DNA of 10,860 nucleotides, taken from contig SKVC01000012.1 of the NCBI GenBank assembly GCA_007129655.1, forward strand, positions 1 through 10,860, given 5' to 3'. The DNA is from Thermoplasmata archaeon. GTDB lineage: Archaea > Thermoplasmatota > Thermoplasmata > Halarchaeoplasmatales > Halarchaeoplasmataceae. A model generated the notes under the pieces. That model was not told the origin of the DNA. It worked only from the letters and a program-made list of their open reading frames with translations, and made no database searches. A program made the translations under genes and the position numbers. Positions 6,301-10,860 of this stretch are shown piece after piece. Within the stretch, counting starts at the first letter, position 1, and each line of letters opens with the position of its first letter.

Positions 6301-8736
6301 AAACTCAAGGATATCGAAAATCTAATAAGAGAATTGGAGAGAAAAAGACTGGTGAACCGTCAGGGCATCACCGACGAAGGAGATCACCGGTACGGACTTT
6401 TGGATAGTATCGATCTGGATATGGAGGATCTAGAGAGCGTGTTGATGGATCATCTGGAATATAGCGCTCCCCGTGGTTTGGAGGAGGTGGCTTATGCTCT
6501 GGCTATTCCGGAGAATCGTGCATTGAAGGCACTCAGCATACTTCTGGATCAGGGTAAGGTAGTATCCGGAAAATTGGTTGTCGGAGAGGATAAACAGTAC
6601 ATGCTGCTCCAGGATTATCATCATCTGCGTTTTCCGGGTAAAGACCAGGTATCAGAAAAGTATATTGAGGAATATCTTGCCGAGAAACATTTCAAAAAAT
6701 TCGATACTATCGAGGATCACTTCAAAGTATTCGGAGAAGCCAGTTCGACCTACGATATTTTCCTACGTGTAAAGGATTTTTCAATGGATCGATGGGAATC
6801 CATGCGAAAAGAAGAGGAGATACTAGAAGGCAGATTCATCAACGGTAAGGTATGCCTTGTGTCACGAGAAGCGGTTCCCATGTATGTGGGCGCATACAGG
6901 GACGAAGCGTTGAACGAAGAGGAAAGCAAAGTACTGAAACTCATCTCAACCGGTAAGGCAAACACTACAAGAGATCTGAAAAAAGCGTCCCATCTTTCCA
7001 ATGATAGACTCAAAGAAGTATTGTATAAGCTAGATTACAATCTCTATATGTACAGAGAATATACTGGAGAGGAGGGCTGGTCATCTACTAATTTGTACAA
7101 GTGTATAGATGAAGAACCATTACCCAAAGAACAGGCTAGGGAGGCCCTCGTACTGCAGTTATTAGAAGCCGACGGGCCGGTTTCTCTATCCGATCTGCGT
7201 TACCATACGGGATTCAGCCGCAGGGAAGTAGAATCCATCTTGGCGAAGAATGTTAGAGAAGAGCTCGTCAAGGTCGTACGGGTTGGAACATCTCAGCGGG
7301 AGATGTACGTAATGGCCCAGGAGATGGATGATCTATTGTCGGCCACTGGTTCCCAGGTGCACAAAACCAGGATTCTATCTAGAAAAGATCCTTATGCTAG
7401 ACCCATGTGGGCCGATATATACAGCAGGTACGGTGACGACCCGGTATTTCCGATCGTAAAAGATGGTAGGGTCGTCGGTGGGATAGAGAAATGGAAGATG
7501 AGCGGCTGCATAGAACTGCGTCATATCGACTTACCGGATGAAAGTTTATTGGAGCAAGTGGTGGAATGCATCGACGAGCTCATGGAATATCACCGTCTCC
7601 AGGGCTATGATATAGTGAGGATACGTCACTTTAACCATATAGTTTCCCATGAATTGGACGAGAATTTTTTAGAGATATTCCGCGATTCCGGATTCCACAG
7701 TATACAGGATATGCTGGTCAAAGGTAATATTGTAAAAGATAAATTCACCCATGAAGAGTTATTATCTTACGTATTCAGCAGGCAAAGGCTCGGCAAAACG
7801 AAGTACAAGACTCCCAGGGATGCGGTATCCGCCATGAAAGGAATCCGTTCTGACATGGAGTTGAAAAGCAGGGTTAAAGAATTCTCATCCATTGAATGGC
7901 TCCACAGGAAGGGAAAAGTTATAGTCGGTAAGATGATACCGCCTTACAAATTGTACGCATTGCCTGAAGATGCGGCGTTGTACAGGCAAGCGAAGGATGT
8001 GATCTTAAGCCGTCGGATGCAGACGATCCTAGATATGATCGAGGATAAGGAACCGGTTCCCCTAAGAACGATATATTACAATTCGCCCTTAGATAAGAAG
8101 CAGACGAAAAAAGCACTCGACGAATTGTACAACGGATTGATTATTTCAAGGGATGTGGACGGAAAATACATGTCAGTGCCTTCTACGGACACGGAACCAT
8201 ACCAGGCAAAAAGAAAGGTAGTAAGATGGGTATTCAATAATTTCGGCCTTTTTACCGCTGAGACACTTTCATTCTACTTAGGTTCTGACTTCAGTATGAA
8301 AGAGATCAGAAGTATACTCGGAGATCTTGTACAAGAAGGATATCTGGTCAAAGGGTTCCTCAAAGAAGGCGACGACGATGTTTACTGGATCCTTGCAGAC
8401 GGTATCAAGAAAGTAGGCTCTATGATATTCGACGAACAGATCGTCGTTTCGCCCAAGGACCGTCTTAGCCTGTATCTAAGGGAGGAGATTTTAGAAAATT
8501 TTGACCTAGGCACATGCTACGTCGTGTTCTCAGGAACAAAGATGGTGGCCGGCTTCACCGCGAGACGGAGGGCAAAAACACTTCGGATAGGTGATTATGA
8601 GGGCGATAAGAGATATCGTCGTACGGTGAAGGATTGGGCTTATAAACATAATCTAGGATTAAAAGAAAAGGGTACCAATAAGCGGGTTTCCGATTACGAA
8701 GTCCGCAAATGGTACGAACGCACCAGAGGGGTATGA
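3355..8736 (+). CDS. lhr: Lhr-type superfamily 2 DNA helicase with extra-long C-terminal extension
   Basis: Lhr proteins are ATP-driven 3'-5' DNA translocases linked to DNA repair. All helicase motifs are present. They are the Q-motif LTEPQGYAIP (33-42), Walker A SPTGSGKT (54-61), Ia SPLKALAND, Ib TTPESLA (152-158), II DEIH (179-182), III SAT (214-216), IV TLIFTNTRSGAEN (286-298), V STSLELGIDVGHIDLVLQVG (341-360) and VI QRVGRAGHGVG (370-380). The Lhr-specific region follows, including HACFGRRVNDALSRA near residue 652 (DEAD/H-associated domain). From about 900 onward come repeated winged-helix segments (starting near 959, 1026, 1189, 1263, 1555 and 1624). Two segments resemble the end module of AlkZ/YcaQ-like (HTH_42) proteins, around D1345 (ILSRKDP) and D1702 (VVSPKDR). 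Archaeal Lhr cores are about 900 residues and E. coli Lhr is 1538, so 1793 is long. In E. coli the AlkZ-like C-terminal part has been reported to have uracil-DNA glycosylase activity; whether that holds here is unknown. The start ATG gives a normal N-terminus; Met18 is an alternative. It ends 8 bases from the convergent bactofilin-like gene. Confidence 0.95.
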   Translation: MVIRVNDRKEKSTVLDLMEPLIAQWFDEKFTDLTEPQGYAIPLIHHKQNVLVSSPTGSGKTLTAFLSIINELLKLDKRGELEEKIYCVYVSPLKALANDIHKNLEMPLEELRTLAKKKGVKIPEIKTATRSGDTPQSERRKMVTHPPHILITTPESLALILSSPRFRERFDDVQYFIMDEIHDICSSKRGSFLSLNVERLQAHVKGEMTRIGLSATQAPIEEIAGFLGGCDNGELRPVEIIEVVAEKNLDLSVISPVDDMTLLPYEVVNHRMYDILKEMVDEHRTTLIFTNTRSGAENVSYKLQERGIEQIAAHHGSLSKETRLTVEDDLKDGELAAAVSSTSLELGIDVGHIDLVLQVGSPKSVAKGLQRVGRAGHGVGKTSKGRLIVFEKDDLVECAVLTREALHHNIDRVAIPENNLDVLAQTIVGMSIEKRWDIAEAFDVIRNSYCYRTLPEEDYMAVLSYLGGYGQSNTYSKIWYNKKEKTFGKKGGAQMIYYLNIGTIPSDSNYMVYSEKNVPLGKLSEKFVERLTSDDVFILGGHSYEFIHTRGTKVFVREASGKKPTVPSWSGEMLPRSYDLSRALGGFRRKLFEDLDSDMIPWLMEEYHLDRGSANTIIHYFKEQAAFSSEVPTDRRILIEGYVDQNDKHNLIFHACFGRRVNDALSRAYAYRISRRYNCSTKVSVTDDNFLISTSKKMNIKEVAGLVTADNVESIVRRAVRNTEMFKQRFRHCAGRGLMILRNYKGRDISVSKQKLRSGKILEVLDGYPDHPIVKETYNEILYQVLDLKNAKEVLQETESGTMEVCTKDYTDTPSPFAHNVVMIGISDVIMMEDRSSLLRQFHQKVLERVIPKEEIERFMFDRKEVEEHFFSKKPSFVNKEGMLDVIKEIGPLHIFKERGQNIYLYTDRPYEEVQTWGRELLNEGKICSIWINDVKWVTTSDMKRYLSCLDQGEMPHGSLPVLTCLEEGLKTKGEIYEETELKLKDIENLIRELERKRLVNRQGITDEGDHRYGLLDSIDLDMEDLESVLMDHLEYSAPRGLEEVAYALAIPENRALKALSILLDQGKVVSGKLVVGEDKQYMLLQDYHHLRFPGKDQVSEKYIEEYLAEKHFKKFDTIEDHFKVFGEASSTYDIFLRVKDFSMDRWESMRKEEEILEGRFINGKVCLVSREAVPMYVGAYRDEALNEEESKVLKLISTGKANTTRDLKKASHLSNDRLKEVLYKLDYNLYMYREYTGEEGWSSTNLYKCIDEEPLPKEQAREALVLQLLEADGPVSLSDLRYHTGFSRREVESILAKNVREELVKVVRVGTSQREMYVMAQEMDDLLSATGSQVHKTRILSRKDPYARPMWADIYSRYGDDPVFPIVKDGRVVGGIEKWKMSGCIELRHIDLPDESLLEQVVECIDELMEYHRLQGYDIVRIRHFNHIVSHELDENFLEIFRDSGFHSIQDMLVKGNIVKDKFTHEELLSYVFSRQRLGKTKYKTPRDAVSAMKGIRSDMELKSRVKEFSSIEWLHRKGKVIVGKMIPPYKLYALPEDAALYRQAKDVILSRRMQTILDMIEDKEPVPLRTIYYNSPLDKKQTKKALDELYNGLIISRDVDGKYMSVPSTDTEPYQAKRKVVRWVFNNFGLFTAETLSFYLGSDFSMKEIRSILGDLVQEGYLVKGFLKEGDDDVYWILADGIKKVGSMIFDEQIVVSPKDRLSLYLREEILENFDLGTCYVVFSGTKMVAGFTARRRAKTLRIGDYEGDKRYRRTVKDWAYKHNLGLKEKGTNKRVSDYEVRKWYERTRGV

Positions 8737-8744
8737 AAAGGGTT

Positions 8745-9626
8745 TCAGAGCTGCTCGCGGTTCTTCACTGATGCAGATTCGTGTACTTTTATGTCTTTAC
8801 CGCGGACGGTATCTATTTTGCAGCCGGGACCGATTCTGACGGAATTTCCTTCTACGAGATCAGCCTTGGTTCCTTCAAGGTAGATGTCGTCGCCCTTGAT
8901 GGTACCGACCTTTAGGCTGCCCTTCTTTACGAAAGAAAAGAAACCACCGCCTCCGCCGATCTCTACAAGTACGTCGCCGCCTTTGATATTTCCGATCCTG
9001 CAGTCCGCTCCGGGTCTAAGCATTATCTCCGAAGCTTCCAGTGTAGCTTCTATTACGAATGCGCCGGAGGCCTTGAACGATTCCGCCTTGACATTATGTT
9101 CCGCTTTGAATGCACCCGAAGATTCGATATCGTTTACGGTCAATGAACTCTCGAACTTCGTAGAACCGCTGCTTTTGATCCTGTCTGCCTTGACTAGTCC
9201 TTCGAACTTAGATGCTCCCGAGAGTTCTAGGAAATCAGCTTCAGTTTTTCCTTCGACCTTTATACTGCCGTTAGAACCGAGTTTCTTTACTATCAAGTCG
9301 CCTTCGACCTTGGTTGCACCGGATATCTTAGCTTCGTCTGCCTTGACGTTACCTTCGACCTTGGATGCACCGGAAGACGAAAAGTATTCGCAGTCGCACC
9401 CACTTATCTTCGAAGCACCGGTCAGTCGAACGTTCTTAGTTCGTTTCCCGGTATCGGTGACTTCGCCTTCGATATCATCCATATCTTCGTCGACCTCGCT
9501 CTCAAGGTCTTCTTCTTTCAGTTTGTCTTCTGACTCGTATCTAGCTTTGATCTTTTTGTAAGTGTCTTCGGATATCTCGCCGTTTGCGAGCCGCTCTTCG
9601 AGCTTTTTCAGCATTTCTTCATCCAT
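8745..9626 (-). CDS. Polymer-forming (bactofilin-like) beta-helix protein with N-terminal SHOCT-like hairpin
   Basis: Residues 4-30 (MLKKLEERLANGEISEDTYK, then KIKARY) match the SHOCT pattern: helix, x-NG-x-I-s/t-E-E/D-x-Y/F, helix. An acidic linker (31-58) follows. From 68 to 191 the chain has eight turns with glycines at 70, 86, 103, 120, 137, 154, 171 and 188, a constant 17-residue period after the first 16-residue step. The consensus is S-G-A-S/T-K-V/F-E-G-x-V-x-A-D-x-x. This regularity indicates a beta-helix of the bactofilin/polymer-forming cytoskeletal type (DUF4097-like beta repeats are the main alternative). Residues 192-285 continue with less regular strands and a Gly-rich aromatic stretch GGGGGFFSF (224-232) that could be a membrane-contact loop. 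There is no signal peptide or transmembrane helix, so a cytoplasmic filament or scaffold is likely. AAGGAG ends 6 bases before the ATG. It is divergent from a winged-helix regulator that carries the same hairpin type. Confidence 0.75.
   Translation of the reverse strand: MDEEMLKKLEERLANGEISEDTYKKIKARYESEDKLKEEDLESEVDEDMDDIEGEVTDTGKRTKNVRLTGASKISGCDCEYFSSSGASKVEGNVKADEAKISGATKVEGDLIVKKLGSNGSIKVEGKTEADFLELSGASKFEGLVKADRIKSSGSTKFESSLTVNDIESSGAFKAEHNVKAESFKASGAFVIEATLEASEIMLRPGADCRIGNIKGGDVLVEIGGGGGFFSFVKKGSLKVGTIKGDDIYLEGTKADLVEGNSVRIGPGCKIDTVRGKDIKVHESASVKNREQL
9054..9425 (-). repeat. Degenerate 51-base tandem repeats encoding the beta-helix turns
   Basis: This stretch codes for residues 68-191 of the bactofilin-like protein. 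Segments such as CCTTCGACCTTGG (plus-strand view) recur at intervals of 51 bases, matching the 17-residue protein period. Copies differ at many third positions and at several amino acids, so the repeat is old or under protein-level constraint and not a recent DNA expansion. Confidence 0.7.
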
Positions 9627-9643
9627 GTTTATCTCCTTGTTGT

Positions 9644-9674
9644 TACTACTAATTAGTCGTCTGTAGTATATATA
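9644..9674 (-). promoter_or_regulatory. Promoter and candidate operator of the bactofilin-like gene
   Basis: TATATATA (9667-9674) is about 45 bases upstream of the ATG and predicts a start near 9643, giving a 17-base leader that includes the AAGGAG site. Between TATA box and start point lie the perfect palindrome ACTAATTAGT (9648-9657) and a wider inverted pair TACTAC (9644-9649) / GTAGTA (9663-9668). A protein bound here would block initiation. That it is an operator is inferred from position only. Confidence 0.4.
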
Positions 9675-9721
9675 CTTGATTGAATATATTATTAGATATC
9701 TGCAACTCTCCGGTAGACAAC

Positions 9722-9750
9722 TTCAACTTCAAAGTTGAAAAGTTAATATA
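9722..9750 (+). promoter_or_regulatory. 18-base inverted repeat abutting the TATA box of the winged-helix gene
   Basis: TTCAACTTCAAAGTTGAA (9722-9739) has perfect 8-base arms around a 2-base centre. Extra AACTT/AAGTT sequence on both sides (AACTT at 9719-9723, AAGTT at 9740-9744) nearly extends the symmetry. It ends three bases before TTAATATA (9743-9750), a TATA box whose expected start point coincides with the ATG pair at 9770-9775. It therefore covers the BRE position and would compete with TFB. The most likely ligand is the adjacent winged-helix protein acting on its own promoter. Confidence 0.6.
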
Positions 9751-9769
9751 TCTCCTGTTCATTCTCCAT

Positions 9770-10207
9770 ATGATGAAGGACTTCACCGAAGATCTGCTGA
9801 GACTGTTCTCGTCGAGAACACGCTGTCAGATAATGGAACTTATGGCCAAGGGATACGACCATCCTGAGGACCTTTCAAAGAAACTGGACATCACCAGACA
9901 GGGCATCGATAAGCATCTTTTGGAACTTCATGACTGGGGGTTGGTTGAGAGGAACGCCATCTTTCCGCCGGACGGACGGCCTAAGATCGTGTACGAGTTG
10001 ACCAGTGAGTGCAGACAGCTTCTACTAACGTTAGATACGGTAGGTGGAAATTACAAAGAATCCATGATCGCACGAGCGGAAGACCAGATGGACACACTGG
10101 ACACCAAGCTGGCCGACGGAGAACTGGACGAAGAGCTTTATCACCGCAAGATCCGAGAGATCAAAAAGCGGTGGCGGTACAACGAGTTAAAGAACGAAAA
10201 AGATTAA
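9770..10207 (+). CDS. ArsR-like winged-helix transcriptional regulator with C-terminal SHOCT-like hairpin
   Basis: The 145-residue protein starts with a winged helix-turn-helix (about 5-82): LLRLFSSRTRCQIMELMAKG (helix 1-2), HPEDLSKKLDITRQGIDKHL (HTH, recognition helix about 43-56) and the wing RNAIFPPDGRPKIVYELT. This is an ArsR/MarR-like DNA-binding fold. No metal-binding Cys cluster is evident; C19 and C81 are far apart. Residues 104-135 (EDQMDTLDTKLADGELDEEL, then YHRKIREIKKRW) form a SHOCT-like hairpin like the one opening the divergent beta-helix protein. I chose the ATG at 9770 (or its twin at 9773). The TATA box at 9743-9750 places transcription start there (leaderless) and no Shine-Dalgarno sequence exists. 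An upstream in-frame TTG at 9680 would put the palindrome and TATA box inside the gene. Its probable targets are its own promoter and the divergent gene. Confidence 0.85.
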   Translation: MMKDFTEDLLRLFSSRTRCQIMELMAKGYDHPEDLSKKLDITRQGIDKHLLELHDWGLVERNAIFPPDGRPKIVYELTSECRQLLLTLDTVGGNYKESMIARAEDQMDTLDTKLADGELDEELYHRKIREIKKRWRYNELKNEKD

Positions 10208-10210
10208 TAG
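10203..10210 (+). promoter_or_regulatory. Possible TATA element of the tRNA-Thr gene
   Basis: ATTAATAG is centred about 33 bases before the first tRNA base and overlaps the stop codon of the winged-helix gene. It would give a precursor with a short 5' leader for RNase P to remove. The match to consensus is modest, and cotranscription with the preceding gene is an alternative. Confidence 0.3.
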
Positions 10211-10239
10211 TTTGTAGAAATCAAAGACGCATCCAACAC

Positions 10240-10342
10240 GCCACTGTGGCTTAGAGGTATAGCGATTCCTTGGTATGCAACAGGGTTTCCCTGCTTGTGC
10301 CCAAAGAGGAATAGGTCGTGGGTTCAAATCCCACCAGTGGCT
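10240..10342 (+). tRNA. tRNA-Thr(GGU) with a 31-base intron
   Basis: The acceptor stem GCCACTG (10240-10246) pairs perfectly with CAGTGGC (10335-10341), with T73 at 10342 and no encoded CCA. The D arm is GCT...AGC with the GG pair in the loop. The anticodon stem ATTCC (10265-10269) pairs with GGAAT (10308-10312). The T arm GTGGG-TTCAAAT-CCCAC is perfect (10318-10334). After removal of 10276-10306 the anticodon loop reads TTGGTAA, anticodon GGU, which decodes ACC (and ACU). G1-C72 and C2-G71 agree with known archaeal threonine identity elements. The mature RNA is 72 bases. It lies 32 bases after the winged-helix gene, on the same strand. Confidence 0.95.
10276..10306 (+). other. tRNA intron at position 37/38 with bulge-helix-bulge splice motif
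   Basis: Exon bases TTGG (10270-10273) pair with intron bases CCAA (10301-10304) to form the 4-bp central helix. They are flanked by three-base bulges TAT (10274-10276) and AGA (10305-10307), each cut after its second base. Inside the intron GCA pairs with TGC and CAGGG-TTT-CCCTG forms a terminal hairpin. This is the standard substrate of the archaeal splicing endonuclease, at the canonical position. The intron is too short to code for a protein. Confidence 0.9.
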
Positions 10343-10369
10343 TATCACTTATTACACGTATGAATTGTG

Positions 10370-10375
10370 AAAAAA
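10370..10375 (-). terminator. Oligo-T terminator candidate after the 140-residue gene
   Basis: Six consecutive T residues on the minus strand lie about 33 bases past the stop of the leftward gene, in the 65-base gap between it and the convergent tRNA. Archaeal RNA polymerase can stop at such T runs without a hairpin. The run is short, so the call is weak. Confidence 0.3.
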
Positions 10376-10407
10376 CATCCCGTAATAAACATACATGACA
10401 TAGATTC

Positions 10408-10830
10408 CTACCTTGAATATATTATTTCTCCGAAGAAATCCGACCATGATCCGGGACCACTACCCTGTTCGTCCATCACGAAGCCTGTCCACGGGATCAG
10501 CCGGATAACATCCGCAGCTATCCCCGCTGTCACAGGATCATCCAGTACGTTATAGTTGGCGATCGGGATCTCGTACTCATCGTCAGAATATATCAGCATC
10601 TCTAATATCTCGACGGCATCATCGTACGACACTTCGCCGGAGATTATGGCGACTACGGCACCTGAAGCAGTGTCTTCATCTTTCTCTAAAAGTTCATCTA
10701 TATTTTCTTTTTCTATCACCTCTTCTGTTTCTTCAGGAGGAAAGAACGTGTTGAGATGCTCTCCGATGAAATCATCCGAACGATATGCCGTCGTGGGCAT
10801 GCTCCCGCTGTAGATCGCTTGGGTGGTCAA
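10408..10830 (-). CDS. Acidic 140-residue protein, function unknown
   Basis: I do not recognise this protein. It is strongly acidic in its first half (FFPPEETEEVIEKENIDELL), has no cysteine, no transmembrane helix and no signal peptide. The second half looks folded: AVVAIISGEVSYDDAVEILE (about 58-77) is probably strand plus helix, and IRLIPWTGFVMDEQGSGPGS (about 109-128) has aromatic and glycine residues. The start is TTG at 10830, preceded 7 bases upstream by a strong GGAGG (10838-10842). Its first bases overlap the TGA of an upstream frame, a typical coupled arrangement. An ATG at 10800 (Met11) is an alternative start, without a comparable ribosome site. It is probably the last gene of a leftward operon entering from the right edge. 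Confidence 0.7.
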   Translation of the reverse strand: MTTQAIYSGSMPTTAYRSDDFIGEHLNTFFPPEETEEVIEKENIDELLEKDEDTASGAVVAIISGEVSYDDAVEILEMLIYSDDEYEIPIANYNVLDDPVTAGIAADVIRLIPWTGFVMDEQGSGPGSWSDFFGEIIYSR

Positions 10831-10860
10831 CGTTCTTCCTCCGTACTTTCGTTAGACATA
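10827..10860 (-). CDS. C-terminal end of an upstream gene (partial)
   Basis: Reading leftward from the right edge, the frame ...MSNESTEEER ends in TGA at 10829-10827, overlapping the TTG start of the next gene by two bases (TTGA). The strong GGAGG of the next gene lies within this frame. Only about ten codons are visible, so nothing can be said about the product. The overlap is the reason to believe it is real. It could also be chance. Confidence 0.3.
   Translation of the reverse strand, partial: MSNESTEEER

Noticed and set aside
9054..9425. CRISPR-like array, because of regular 51-base units
   Set aside because: Units are contiguous and degenerate, have no spacers, and keep the reading frame of a beta-helix protein.
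8884..9561. 225-residue plus-strand frame opposite the beta-helix gene
   Set aside because: It is the antisense shadow of the 51-base repeats (repetitive Ser/Pro/Leu), has no ribosome site, and the minus-strand frame has a clear fold, start signal and promoter.
9680..9769. Thirty-residue N-terminal extension of the winged-helix gene from a TTG at 9680
   Set aside because: It would place the perfect palindrome and TATA box within the coding region, has no ribosome site, and the winged-helix fold begins naturally after the ATG at 9770.

Overview
The window looks archaeal, most probably from a Thermoplasmatota-like euryarchaeon, though the phylum is only a guess. The evidence is a nascent polypeptide-associated complex (NAC) protein, a long Lhr-type helicase, a tRNA interrupted at the canonical archaeal position with a bulge-helix-bulge splice site, a C/D box guide RNA, and TATA boxes about 27 bases upstream of leaderless or short-leader genes. 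Base composition appears moderate (below half GC by eye). Genes are closely packed and no gene-free stretch exceeds 300 bases. I see no insertion sequence, CRISPR array or phage gene.

Left part (1-2440). A large polytopic membrane protein on the minus strand runs off the left edge. It carries a bacterial-PH-like domain and an internal signal-peptide-like segment, and begins at a TTG coupled to the end of the NAC gene. NAC is transcribed leftward from a palindromic TATA element. The same element appears to drive, rightward, a previously unlisted C/D box sRNA at about 2172-2236. Its D guide matches the anticodon loop expected for tRNA-Leu(CAA), with the modified base at C34. The sRNA ends against a convergent small two-helix membrane protein.

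Middle (2500-8740). A 241-residue four-helix membrane protein is followed by an 1793-residue Lhr helicase. The helicase core is standard. The C-terminal half is unusually long and appears to contain two copies of the AlkZ/YcaQ-like winged-helix end module.

Right part (8745-10860). A polymer-forming (bactofilin-like) beta-helix protein with an exact 17-residue repeat is divergent from a winged-helix regulator. Both proteins carry a SHOCT-like helical hairpin, one at its N-terminus and the other at its C-terminus. An 18-base inverted repeat sits directly upstream of the regulator's TATA box. I infer a two-gene module in which the regulator controls itself and the filament protein. An intron-containing tRNA-Thr(GGU) follows, and then, on the minus strand, an unrecognised 140-residue acidic protein coupled to the end of another gene that leaves the window.
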